In this document: positions 10,401-17,201 of the stretch, piece after piece
Numbering within the stretch: position 1 is the first letter of the stretch
Layout of the letters: each line of letters opens with the position of its first letter
Assembly (NCBI RefSeq): GCF_001625565.1
Contig: NZ_AUXS01000037.1
Location: 38,454-102,453, forward strand
From: Pseudoalteromonas luteoviolacea NCIMB 1944
GTDB taxonomy: Bacteria; Pseudomonadota; Gammaproteobacteria; Enterobacterales; Alteromonadaceae
Length of the DNA: 64,000 nucleotides
Direction: 5' to 3'
The notes under the pieces: model-generated
The model's database searches: none
Seen by the model: only the letters and a program-made list of their open reading frames with translations
What the model was told of the DNA's origin: nothing
Made by a program: the position numbers and the translations under genes

Positions 10401-10824
10401 CTAACAGGTCGAAACCTAAAACATCACGATAGTAGTGATCTAAGTGGCGCTGCACAAAACCATTAAATTGCTGCTGAGTATGCTGCAATAAATCCACAAA
10501 CGTGAGCAATAAAGCCAAATCAGGTCTGCTTGCTAAACCCTTAATTAGTGCATCACCACTGCCTGACACGATTAGCTTTGCTAATGCCGCAAATTTATCA
10601 GGCTCTGGGATCACTTTGTACCAAGTCTGAACAGGCTGCCAAGTTGCTTGACCAATAAATTGAGTATGCTGTGCAACCGTCGACAAGTAACTTAGCCACT
10701 GTTCTATAGTACGCGGCTCTATGTTAAAAAATTCACTAGAAAGCTCTGGGATCTGTCGTGCGGTTTGACTTAACCCCTTTATTTCTTTTGAATCAAGTGA
10801 TTGACTACGAGACTTAAAAGTCAT
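7438..10824 (-). CDS. macB: Baseplate J-like protein with Cys-rich insert (Afp11/MacB-like)
   Basis: The 1128-aa protein has the size and place of the Afp11 baseplate J protein: after the gp25 gene and before the second wedge gene. The J-like core is in the C-terminal half, with the segment LRHRDRLLTAWDYEHFILQAFP (about residues 870-890) followed by VTAYQTKDGVNITVIPL and VPRYLMRKIQEEVEARSVPGL, typical of eCIS baseplate J proteins. It should form the inner wedge ring that holds sheath initiation. The odd part is a tandem decapeptide array at about residues 1035-1091 with 20 cysteines, after the J domain and before a short beta-rich tail (EILVPTRNHKISLTN). I know of no such array as a standard part of this family. 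The symbol macB follows usage in P. luteoviolacea and is an assignment by recognition. Confidence 0.85.
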   Translation of the reverse strand: MTFKSRSQSLDSKEIKGLSQTARQIPELSSEFFNIEPRTIEQWLSYLSTVAQHTQFIGQATWQPVQTWYKVIPEPDKFAALAKLIVSGSGDALIKGLASRPDLALLLTFVDLLQHTQQQFNGFVQRHLDHYYRDVLGFDLLDATPDSAHVLIELNEVDSLTLQPGTQFDGGKDEHGQDLVYQLSEPSAINRAVVDNVITVNKANDDSGIKIGRNVLLDTVQGVELESSAMTFGDIEQAHLQPPVEIGFKIASQDLFLSSGKRVIALRFSTDEFGETPIDLSLWLESFDILVSTEDGPIQLDTQQVSLSNNNELVILVDELFAPIAPVKDVFIGRDKVLPYIAFVLKQSKYDALYALDLQKRDETLAQLTRSEIQEIQLAATVLGADGLIANNGIGFLDTSKPFEPFGFTPQLAEKFEFTHPELLCKRVTRASIEFNWVGRPEDFDTHYQTYLLYKKVVTKSPVNVADSSDTLPWPKNQVLISQSDVAYSSEQTKKVSDLFYNDPAWQLSDEDAGLELLPLVAVQQSEELPELVNNVATNRLVFTYDDDNGGADYLSLPFNLTQAKQWPKWYTLELSNQDFGHPQYTKVSEYYAFQNSMKLANWDPNDGDFIPTQVLEPYTPLLDSVKLHYRTQSISRAQRDAIGNAIWIEHISPIGRQLQILETQNSLHLLPEIDELGYLYIALGELPTPGQCSVLFQLEAVDGYNFSEPPQFKWEYYNQGRWHHFSRDDSQGSDQEGRILQDNTYDLLDSGIIIFSLPEFDLTDQFNQDGKVWIRAVIDSETLAGDYKQPIYSKLKGVYSQAVQITLNSTEHAQSHYLKPLEAGSIGKLLVTDPSITSVVQPFDSFGAKVKEDDTRLYRRVSERLRHRDRLLTAWDYEHFILQAFPELHSVTAYQTKDGVNITVIPLNHDTDILQPKVPRYLMRKIQEEVEARSVPGLNVRIEDPKYVEVQLEIIIQIDPRFDIQTTVVELNELIVETLTPWNKPDSELSKTIFLTDVAQALEAHQAVNMVQVIRGKRLGEQTKEYAQISPKTCCPEGCCSEDCCPDGSCSDDCCPEGCCSKDCCPEDCCSEDGCPEGCCSKNCNPSDGCREILVPTRNHKISLTNVDGDVFEGIGKWKIQHNFVVQ
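7552..7722 (-). repeat. 30-nt tandem repeat encoding Cys-rich decapeptides
   Basis: Within the baseplate J gene, five full and one partial 30-nt units encode decapeptides close to CCPEGCCSED. The variants are CCPDGSCSDD, CCPEGCCSKD, CCPEDCCSED, GCPEGCCSKN and a final CNPSDGC. This puts 20 cysteines into 57 residues, along with many Asp and Glu. The DNA repeat is visible as recurring ttctgggcaacaa blocks on the plus strand. The near-identity of the units suggests expansion by slippage or unequal crossing-over. Confidence 0.95.
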
Positions 10825-10971
10825 GAGAGTACCTTATTAATGTTATATATGAGCACATCTATGCGCTACTTGGCCTGATTGACCGTTGCTAAAAGTAAGC
10901 GGCGTGGTTCTGCTTGATACTTGGCTAGTAAAGAAGAAAAGGACGTGTTCAATAAAAGTTTAAAAACGGGT

Positions 10972-11373
10972 TTAAACTGACTGCTCTGCAAGGTAGAAAG
11001 GAAACACCATGTTGCTTCGGCTATTGGTTTTGCGGATCATATAAGTCAGCTCTATTAACAGAGCACCTTCGTAAACGTCTGACATATCGAATGAAATATC
11101 TTCTAAGATAATTCTTGGTTCATAGTTTAACAACACCGCAGATATCTCTTGCTTCAGCGTCACCAACGCAGATTCACTGGCATCTTCAAAAACGAAGTTA
11201 GACAAGCCTGAACCTAACTCACTCCAATAAGGTCGCTCCCCCTTCAGCGTGTTTAATGCTACAGTGATCGCTTGTTTTACTAATTCTTCGTCTTTAGCCA
11301 TGTCTGGCCCTGCATCAGGGCTTGTGAACTTCGGGGGAAAACTCCATCCCCGACCAAGAAATGAATTGTCCAT
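10972..11373 (-). CDS. gpW/gp25-family baseplate protein (Afp9-like)
   Basis: This 133-aa protein has the gp25 fold signature: an N-terminal GRGWSFPP segment, then VKQAITVALNTLKGERPYWSELG, then EPRIILEDISF and a beta-strand ending in LTYMIR. These match the gp25/T6SS TssE/Afp9 family, which sits in the baseplate wedge and nucleates sheath assembly. It lies 13 nt after the spike gene and 147 nt before baseplate J. In many eCIS a PAAR tip gene (Afp10) falls between these two; here the 147-nt gap holds none. Confidence 0.9.
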   Translation of the reverse strand: MDNSFLGRGWSFPPKFTSPDAGPDMAKDEELVKQAITVALNTLKGERPYWSELGSGLSNFVFEDASESALVTLKQEISAVLLNYEPRIILEDISFDMSDVYEGALLIELTYMIRKTNSRSNMVFPFYLAEQSV

Positions 11374-11386
11374 ACAAAACTCCTCG

Positions 11387-12973
11387 TTATCCTATTTCCA
11401 TCTTATCCGTCGCAACCACCACTTTTGCACTTTCTATGGTAATGCTCTTATCCATTTTAATTTGGCTGTCATCAGGGGTTTTTATAACCACATCTGTTTT
11501 TGCCGTCATACCTGCTTTATCTTTTTGCGATAAGGCATAACCTGAGCTGTCACCCAGTGAAATTGAGTGCTCTTTGCTGCCCTCTAAAATGATATGCGGA
11601 TCTTTGAAAGTGAACTTAATTGCGGTTGCTTGCTCTTTAAACAACAACCCCCGAACATCGTATTCTTTTTTGTACCCGCCTAGCGGAGGTGGCGCGACTG
11701 GATTGTGACATGCACCGACAATAACTGGGTGCCTAGCGTCTCCACCGATAAAATCGACAAGTACTTCGGTATCAGGGTTTGGCGGCAAGAATAAACCTTC
11801 TTCTTTGCCTACATAGGTGGTCAATAACCTTGCCCAAATCGGCTCCGTCGTTAACGTGTTCAGTGTGATAGGTATTCGATGCAGTTTCTCTTTATCTGCT
11901 TTAAAAGGTGCAACTGTGCCAACTAACATCGGGGTAGGTGCCAACTCAGCCCATTTAGACCAGCCGCTTTTGGTCAAAGATAAGCCCAATGTAAATTCAC
12001 AAAACCAACCTTGGTTACTCAAATGATGATGAATTTCTGTCACCATGTAGTCGGCTTTGTTGTTTTCACCAGCTCCAGATACCTTGATTGCATCTAACAA
12101 CTTCAAACTGTGTAAAGCGGTTGCAACGGACATATCTACTTGAATACGGCCTTGGCTGGTATCTAACAAACGATAAACTTGCTCAGCTTTGGCTTTTTCT
12201 GCAAGCTCTAACTTATCAATAGGCATCTGAGATTTAATAACAACATCCGCCGCAGCCCCTTCTTTTTTCTCTCCCGAATCATAATTCTCTACTAACAAAG
12301 CTTGGGTTTTTATATCCCAGGCACTGTGATCAACCTTTTGCGCGTAAGAACTATTATCTAGGCATAATTCAAACTCCGTACACCCGTCCATTGCGACATT
12401 AAACTCAGTGGCAGCAGGTTTATGTTTTGTGAGATCAACGATTTGGATCCCTTCCTCTTCGTAGAGTGCAAAACCGTTGGTCAAAATCCGGTTCATGATC
12501 ACTTCCCATGGTTTTTTCTCAACCATAAGATATTGATAGTGTTTTATTTTACTGTCAGCTACGGTTTTTTTTCCTGCACAGGGTTTGAGCAAGTCAGTGA
12601 TGATATCTGTATCGGTCGAATCCGGTTTGTAGAGCTTACTGATTTTAGATTGAATTAGTTTATTGGCTTCTCCTTTTGCAAATACTTCAACATACGGATC
12701 GCAGCAATAGCCAATTTTTCCACCGGTTATCACACCTACAAATAAAGTAATTTGCGGGTCTTCACCAAACCCTGCTTTCACCTCAATAGACTTGCCTGGC
12801 TGAAAATCTTTATTGAGATCCAGCGTATAGGCCTCTTCGGCCATATCACCGTCTTCAAACACAATCGATAGCTCAGAGATCTGATTGAGCCCTCGGTGGG
12901 TGCTAATCTCTCGCACACCGACCTCTAGTTTCTTCTCGCTGCCATCCACTAAGATCGTATATCGAATATCCAT
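11387..12973 (-). CDS. VgrG-like central spike protein (Afp8-like)
   Basis: The start chosen is the ATG at 12973 (528 aa, MDIRYTILVDG), one base after the stop of the LysM gene; a longer frame to 13021 would overlap that gene. The N-terminal part resembles the gp27 hub (phage late control D) fold. Residues about 350-450 contain the gp5 OB-fold and VgrG features, including TTYVGKEEGLFLPPNPDTEV and VIVGACHNPVAPPP. The C-terminus has short beta-repeat turns (HIILEGSKEHSISLGD, VVIKTPDDSQIKMDKSITIESAK) that form the needle helix. The trimer caps the tube and pierces the target envelope. There is no extra C-terminal effector domain. Confidence 0.92.
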   Translation of the reverse strand: MDIRYTILVDGSEKKLEVGVREISTHRGLNQISELSIVFEDGDMAEEAYTLDLNKDFQPGKSIEVKAGFGEDPQITLFVGVITGGKIGYCCDPYVEVFAKGEANKLIQSKISKLYKPDSTDTDIITDLLKPCAGKKTVADSKIKHYQYLMVEKKPWEVIMNRILTNGFALYEEEGIQIVDLTKHKPAATEFNVAMDGCTEFELCLDNSSYAQKVDHSAWDIKTQALLVENYDSGEKKEGAAADVVIKSQMPIDKLELAEKAKAEQVYRLLDTSQGRIQVDMSVATALHSLKLLDAIKVSGAGENNKADYMVTEIHHHLSNQGWFCEFTLGLSLTKSGWSKWAELAPTPMLVGTVAPFKADKEKLHRIPITLNTLTTEPIWARLLTTYVGKEEGLFLPPNPDTEVLVDFIGGDARHPVIVGACHNPVAPPPLGGYKKEYDVRGLLFKEQATAIKFTFKDPHIILEGSKEHSISLGDSSGYALSQKDKAGMTAKTDVVIKTPDDSQIKMDKSITIESAKVVVATDKMEIG

Positions 12974-12974
12974 T

Positions 12975-13712
12975 TTAGCGCTCCAAAGGCGGATATATAA
13001 CGTATTCTCCGACCGATGCACTACGAATCGAAGGTAGCCTATTTACACTAGCAACTTGATGTACATAGTTTGCTTTACCATAAATGGAGGCCACTTCTGA
13101 TACTAAGCTGTCTCCATCTTTAAACTGCAGCTCGTGGGTAAGGTCTGGTGAGCTTTTGCCTGTTCTAAGCTTAATTTCTTTATTAGATAAACACTCTGAG
13201 ATATTACATTCCACTTGGGCTTTAACTCGGTTACCTTTGGCATTAACTAGTTCACTGATCACGTTAATATCGTTAAACATGCCATGAAAACCGCCATCTG
13301 CGCCATGATTAAGAACCATGTTCAACGGCATAATAGTGACAAACGCGGGTAAGTGTGTCTCTCCTTGAACGGCAAGACCATACTGTAGCATTTGCTGAAT
13401 ACTGTCCTCGGTTGTGGTCTCCCCACTGATACCCATTGCAAGCTGCGCAGGCGTTTCGATAATCGTGTCATCTAGCAAAAACTTAATCGTTAAAATTGAC
13501 GTAGGAGATTTTTGGTAGCGGGCTGAGCCACTCTCAGAGCCAATCGCTTTTGACTCTATCAGGTAATTTTGATGAGTCACGTTGAGTGACTTGGGATCAT
13601 AAGGTAAGGTTAATTCTCCCAATTTATTGCCATTACCTCGTTCGATTTTTTTATAAAATGTCACTTTGCAAAGTGGTAAACCACTTGCGTTAATACCGTC
13701 CGCTTTGTTCAT
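12975..13712 (-). CDS. CIS tube-initiator/LysM protein (Afp7-like)
   Basis: The 245-aa protein has an N-terminal CIS_tube-type region (LCKVTFYKK, LTLPYDPKSLNVTHQNYL, SGSARYQKSPTSILTIKFLLDDT) and a C-terminal LysM-like module of about 50 residues (LQFKDGDSLVSEVASIYGK to VGEYVIYPP). In Afp, PVC and related eCIS this protein joins the spike hub to the inner tube; the LysM fold is structural rather than a cell-wall binder. It starts 2 nt after the small DUF5908-like gene and ends 1 nt before the spike start. Confidence 0.88.
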   Translation of the reverse strand: MNKADGINASGLPLCKVTFYKKIERGNGNKLGELTLPYDPKSLNVTHQNYLIESKAIGSESGSARYQKSPTSILTIKFLLDDTIIETPAQLAMGISGETTTEDSIQQMLQYGLAVQGETHLPAFVTIMPLNMVLNHGADGGFHGMFNDINVISELVNAKGNRVKAQVECNISECLSNKEIKLRTGKSSPDLTHELQFKDGDSLVSEVASIYGKANYVHQVASVNRLPSIRSASVGEYVIYPPLER

Positions 13713-13714
13713 AA

Positions 13715-13960
13715 TCAGGGCCTTTTTTCTTTTCCTTGCCGCGCAAATCTAAATTCAATATGTCGTTTTATGTCCGACTCTAACTGACACAATAAGTCTT
13801 GTAGTTCAAATCGACTCACTGTATTGCTAAAGTGCTCTGCTTGGGGCGCCTGCTGCTGCGCATCATTGGACATACCGCCTGAACTTGGCTCTGCTGGTTG
13901 GGCGGGGCGATCAGCACGGATCCGTGCTTTAACCCGCACTTGATTGCACTTAATTTCCAT
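13715..13960 (-). CDS. Small DUF5908-like eCIS protein (Afp6-like)
   Basis: This 81-aa protein lies between the second tube gene and the LysM gene, the usual position of Afp6/DUF5908. It starts with a short beta-strand (MEIKCNQVRVKARI), continues through a Pro/Gln-rich linker and ends in a charged helix (FELQDLLCQLESDIKRHIEF). The family is small and poorly understood. The spacing (12 nt upstream, 2 nt downstream) shows it is part of the structural operon. Confidence 0.7.
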   Translation of the reverse strand: MEIKCNQVRVKARIRADRPAQPAEPSSGGMSNDAQQQAPQAEHFSNTVSRFELQDLLCQLESDIKRHIEFRFARQGKEKRP

Positions 13961-13972
13961 CTTTGAGGCTCC

Positions 13973-14443
13973 TTACACTGGCAAGCCAGGAATAGGCACT
14001 GCCACCAAATCACGATAACTAAAACTGAGAGACTCAATAAGTACATCATTTCGGCTCGCATCAATCCCCTCCCACTCCCAGCTTTCTAAAAATGCGTTTT
14101 GCACAAGCCAAGCTTGTGATGGTAAGTAGTTGTCATCTAAGGTGGTGATCAAAATGTGGTTTTTAACTAAGTAAGTATTCCATGCATCGCCAAAAACTAG
14201 GTTTTGCAGCATCAAAAGGCTACCACCTTGAAACACGCCTCGTTTTAGAGTTAATGTTTTTGCTTGTTTTTGGTTGGCGATACTGACTCGGTTATTGGTA
14301 TATTCAATCGTGCGGTTCATCTTAAGACCGCTGACTTCTTTAAACAAAATATCAATGGGATTTGGCACACCGGCGGCCATGATACCAACCAAAAATCGAT
14401 ACCCAACCATAGGTGTTCTAGGATCTTGAAACATATTAGCCAC
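13973..14443 (-). CDS. macT2: Inner tube protein 2 (gp19-like, Afp5-like)
   Basis: The 156-aa protein has the gp19/Hcp-like tube fold signature: FLVGIMAAGVPNPIDILFKEVSGL near the start, then LKRGVFQGGSLLMLQN, and ends with SLSFSYRDLVAVP. Pairs of tube paralogues are usual in eCIS; the second one probably forms the first ring on the baseplate. It follows tube 1 with a short stem-loop in the 39-nt gap. Symbol by analogy with P. luteoviolacea, where two tube genes macT1 and macT2 lie next to the sheath gene; which is numbered first is my assumption. Confidence 0.88.
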   Translation of the reverse strand: MANMFQDPRTPMVGYRFLVGIMAAGVPNPIDILFKEVSGLKMNRTIEYTNNRVSIANQKQAKTLTLKRGVFQGGSLLMLQNLVFGDAWNTYLVKNHILITTLDDNYLPSQAWLVQNAFLESWEWEGIDASRNDVLIESLSFSYRDLVAVPIPGLPV

Positions 14444-14449
14444 CTAAGC

Positions 14450-14465
14450 GGGCACTTTCGTGCCC
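14450..14465 (-). promoter_or_regulatory. Stem-loop between the tube genes
   Basis: On the transcribed strand the gap between the two tube genes contains GGGCAC, GAAA, GTGCCC: a perfect 6-bp stem with a GNRA-type tetraloop. No U-tract follows, so it is more likely an RNA stability or processing element than a terminator. Confidence 0.55.
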
Positions 14466-14482
14466 TAAAAGAAAATTAAAAA

Positions 14483-14929
14483 TTAATGGAATTCGATCTT
14501 GATGTCGTCTGCCATCATTTCTAGTGCTTCAACACTGGCTTCATTCGAACCGCCATTGATGCTAGGTGCTGTAAGTTTCTTAGGAAATGCATTGATCACT
14601 TTCCAAGTAACAATAGGCTGAGATCTGTCTTCGTTAGTCAATGAGATCGTGATGTCCTTTTTATCCACTAGGTTTAAGCTGATAGAAGAAATCCAATCGT
14701 AGAATTGGCTCTTCTGCTTAACTAGACCACGCTTCAATGTAATGTTGACATCCGTTGGTTGCCCAGGCATGTGTTTTTTTCCATAACCATCCTTGTAAGT
14801 GATAGTTTCAACACCAATGTCTAGACCAGACACCTCTGAAAACGGGATGCTTTCTTCGCCGAAGCTGACAACAAATCGATAGACGGGAATTGGATATTCT
14901 GCTGCGATATCTGCTTTAGTAGTAGCCAT
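14483..14929 (-). CDS. macT1: Inner tube protein 1 (gp19-like, Afp1-like)
   Basis: This 148-aa protein matches the T4 gp19-like tube family: YPIPVYRFVVSFGEESIPFSEVSGLD at the N-terminus, then TLKRGLVKQKSQFYDWI, WKVINAFPKKLTAP, and the closing strand ALEMMADDIKIEFH. Hexameric rings of it should build the tube that carries effectors. It lies 128 nt after the sheath stop, and that gap holds two stem-loops. A high-copy structural protein is expected here. Confidence 0.93.
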   Translation of the reverse strand: MATTKADIAAEYPIPVYRFVVSFGEESIPFSEVSGLDIGVETITYKDGYGKKHMPGQPTDVNITLKRGLVKQKSQFYDWISSISLNLVDKKDITISLTNEDRSQPIVTWKVINAFPKKLTAPSINGGSNEASVEALEMMADDIKIEFH

Positions 14930-14955
14930 GTAATAACTCCAAAAAATTCGGTATT

Positions 14956-15016
14956 TACAGCCAAGCTGTAGTGATAATTGTGGTCTATCTGACGCTCTAA
15001 AAAGGCGTCAAATAGA
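14956..15016 (-). promoter_or_regulatory. Two stem-loops between sheath and tube genes
   Basis: The gap after the sheath stop contains a 12-position stem (14984-14995 with 15005-15016, one mismatch) and a 6-bp stem with 3-nt loop (14956-14970, TACAGC/GCTGTA). On the minus strand neither is followed by a run of U, so they are not obvious terminators. They may protect the sheath mRNA 3' end or set the tube:sheath ratio. Confidence 0.6.
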
Positions 15017-15056
15017 CATGTTTGATTAGCTAATTGCCCAAAAAAGGCGTTGATTA

Positions 15057-16796
15057 TTAACCTTCTAGGCTCTTGTGAGAGAAAGTTAGAACAATGAATT
15101 CAGCTGGGCGAACTGCCGCAAGGCCAATTTCAATATTCATTAAGCCATTATTGATGTCGTCCTCAGTCATGGTTTGACCTAGGCCCACATTGACAAAGAA
15201 TGCTTGCTCTGGCGTTTCGCCAAAGAATGCACCTGAACGCCAAAGGTTTTCTAGGTAACTTTCAATCATGGTTTTGAGTTTTAACCATGTGAACGGTGTA
15301 TTTGGTTCGAATACCGCAAAGTGCGTTGCTTTTTGTACTGACTCTTCAACCATGTTGAATAAACGGCGAACAGAAACATAGCGCCACTCGTTGTCATTAC
15401 CAGCAAGCGTACGCGCGCCCCACACCAAAGTGCCTTTGCCAACAAATGTACGGATAGCATTAATAGACTTACCGGACGTTGCATCTACGTTGAGGTTTTC
15501 TTGTTCTGTATTGTCGATAGCCAGTTTTGGCATTAATACTTGCGCAAGCGCCGCATTAGCTGGTGCTTTCCATACACCACGATCTTTGTCAGTTTTAGCC
15601 ATCACACCAGCGATAGCAGGTGAAGGAGGAAGGTCCAGGTAGTTTTTACCAAGTTCAGCTTTTACTTGGTTGTATACATCTGCTGATGAGAACGGATAAG
15701 CAGGGTCGCCGATAGCAGCCAATTGTAGTGTCGGTAAAGTAACATCTAAAAGCTCGCACACGTCATTGATCACGACGCTACCGCCTTGCTCTTTATCTTT
15801 GATTTCACCATCTACAAGTACAACTTCTTTACCATCAGTTAGGCGGTAATATGCAGCGCCGTCACCAGCTTCGATAAATACAGTTTCCGCAGTTAGGTAT
15901 TGCTTGCCAGACGGATCGTACGCTGTCGCGTTACCATAATCGCTCTCTGCATTATTTGGAGATAAATAATCTTTGGCAATATCTTCCCAGGTACCATCGG
16001 CTTTCAAAGAGACCAATGTATGCGCTGTTTCATCCTTTGGCCAAAGTACTTGCGCCATCAATGGTGATTTAACAACAACTTGCTTGGCATCATAAGTACG
16101 TGCCATTGTTGTTGTTAAATACGGGTAGTACGCAGCACCATATTTTAGACCCAGCGTTGCGCCAGCTCTTAGCGCTTTTGCATCATCAGAAATTGGGTCA
16201 ATGCTCATAGAGTCTGCTTGCATTTGAACGTCAACCAATGCAAAACGATCCATTCTCTTTTCAGCATGAACAAGTGCTTTGTTTTGTACTTCGTAGTGCT
16301 TAACTGTGCTCAGGCCAATGGCTTCTGGACAAGAGATTAAGGTTACTTCGTCAACTTTATTCAACAGTGCAATTGCAGCGGTAAATTTATCTGCTTGCGC
16401 ACTTTGAAGTTCACTGTTTGTAATAAGCGTTGAACTCGCTTGACCAATACTGACCACATAACATGCGCCACCACCATTGGCAAAGAAATGACTTACCGCT
16501 TGGTGTAAAAAGAAGAACGCGTCCGCTAAATTTGCGCCGTCTGAGGTGACGTTAAAGCCACCAGAAGCTTTTGGTGCAACTGCGAAACTTTCTTGGTATG
16601 CACCACCAAAAACAGCTTCAAACTCCACCATGCTAGTAATGCGCACAGGGGAATTCATATAAGCAACGTTACCTTCATCATCTAGCTTAGTTGTATAACC
16701 AATAAATGCAGGGATAGCAGTTGCCACTTCTGCAACTGATGGTGGCAGTGTTGACTTCTCTTGGACATAGACGTCTGGGGTTTTATATTGAGGCAT
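15057..16796 (-). CDS. macS: Contractile tail sheath protein
   Basis: The 579-aa protein starts MPQYKTPDVYVQEKSTLPPS, the typical start of eCIS/phage tail sheath proteins, and continues VATAIPAFIGYT. The C-terminal sheath domain is clear: INAIRTFVGKGTLVWGARTLAGND, WRYVSVRRLFNMVEESV, FEPNTPFTWLKLKTMIESYLENLW, and a final beta-strand MNIEIGLAAVRPAEFIVL. The central part is an inserted surface domain. Contraction of this sheath drives the tube into the target. It is the first gene of the block, behind a long leader with an ops-like element and a hairpin. A single sheath gene is present, unlike the three of Afp. Confidence 0.96.
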   Translation of the reverse strand: MPQYKTPDVYVQEKSTLPPSVAEVATAIPAFIGYTTKLDDEGNVAYMNSPVRITSMVEFEAVFGGAYQESFAVAPKASGGFNVTSDGANLADAFFFLHQAVSHFFANGGGACYVVSIGQASSTLITNSELQSAQADKFTAAIALLNKVDEVTLISCPEAIGLSTVKHYEVQNKALVHAEKRMDRFALVDVQMQADSMSIDPISDDAKALRAGATLGLKYGAAYYPYLTTTMARTYDAKQVVVKSPLMAQVLWPKDETAHTLVSLKADGTWEDIAKDYLSPNNAESDYGNATAYDPSGKQYLTAETVFIEAGDGAAYYRLTDGKEVVLVDGEIKDKEQGGSVVINDVCELLDVTLPTLQLAAIGDPAYPFSSADVYNQVKAELGKNYLDLPPSPAIAGVMAKTDKDRGVWKAPANAALAQVLMPKLAIDNTEQENLNVDATSGKSINAIRTFVGKGTLVWGARTLAGNDNEWRYVSVRRLFNMVEESVQKATHFAVFEPNTPFTWLKLKTMIESYLENLWRSGAFFGETPEQAFFVNVGLGQTMTEDDINNGLMNIEIGLAAVRPAEFIVLTFSHKSLEG

Positions 16797-16853
16797 AATA
16801 TTTCCTTACGTTGATAATTACATTCTAATTAGCCGGTTCGGCAAGAATTTGGG

Positions 16854-16935
16854 AAAAAGAGGCGCAAAGCTGCTCGGTCATCACAGTTCAGGTGGCAAAT
16901 CAATGGGAACAAACCCACCCTTTTCTCTGCGCCTC
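16854..16935 (-). terminator. Terminator-like hairpin in the sheath leader
   Basis: On the minus strand GAGGCGCA (16935-16928) can pair with TGCGCCTC (16866-16859), and five T residues follow (16858-16854). The 61-nt loop can fold further. It lies downstream of the ops-like element and upstream of the sheath start, so RNA polymerase would have to read through it to express the structural genes. The stem is perfect, but the large loop makes terminator strength uncertain. Confidence 0.5.
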
Positions 16936-16957
16936 GAAAACAAAGAGCGTTTCCACG

Positions 16958-16986
16958 GCTCCGCCACATCAGTCCCAACCGATGTG
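16958..16986 (-). promoter_or_regulatory. ops-like element with adjacent hairpin (copy 1)
   Basis: The minus strand reads GATGTGGCGGAGC (16970-16958), identical over 13 nt to the element before the NusG-like gene at 56.3 kb. GGCGGAGC resembles the RfaH ops core GGCGGTAGC with one base missing. A stem of CACATC/GATGTG (16986-16965) lies immediately before and partly within it. The known family rule is that specialised NusG proteins are recruited at such leader elements; the pairing here is inferred. Confidence 0.6.
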
Positions 16987-17201
16987 TGTTATTAATTAAT
17001 TTGTATTGCTATGACGCCATGGGTAGGAAGCTGTGAAAATTAATCTGATCTTTTTTTAAATAGCTGTTTTTTAAGTACTTAAAATAATAAAGATGAGGGG
17101 TAATCATATAGAGCAACAGTGTGTACATTTGCCAAAAACAGTTTAAAGGCTACTCGCTACCAGTTAATCAGGTGACAAACATAAGCGAGAATTAGAACGT
17201 G

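Larger units (their letters stand above)
16797..17201 (-). promoter_or_regulatory. Long leader region of the sheath operon
   Basis: This 405-nt stretch has no credible gene. Between the sheath ATG and the convergent end of the upstream operon it holds, in minus-strand order, an AT-rich segment likely to carry the promoter (about 16990-17130), the ops-like element with its hairpin, and a terminator-like structure. A small hairpin (GCCGAACCGGC) lies at about 16831-16842, closer to the start codon. Confidence 0.6.
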
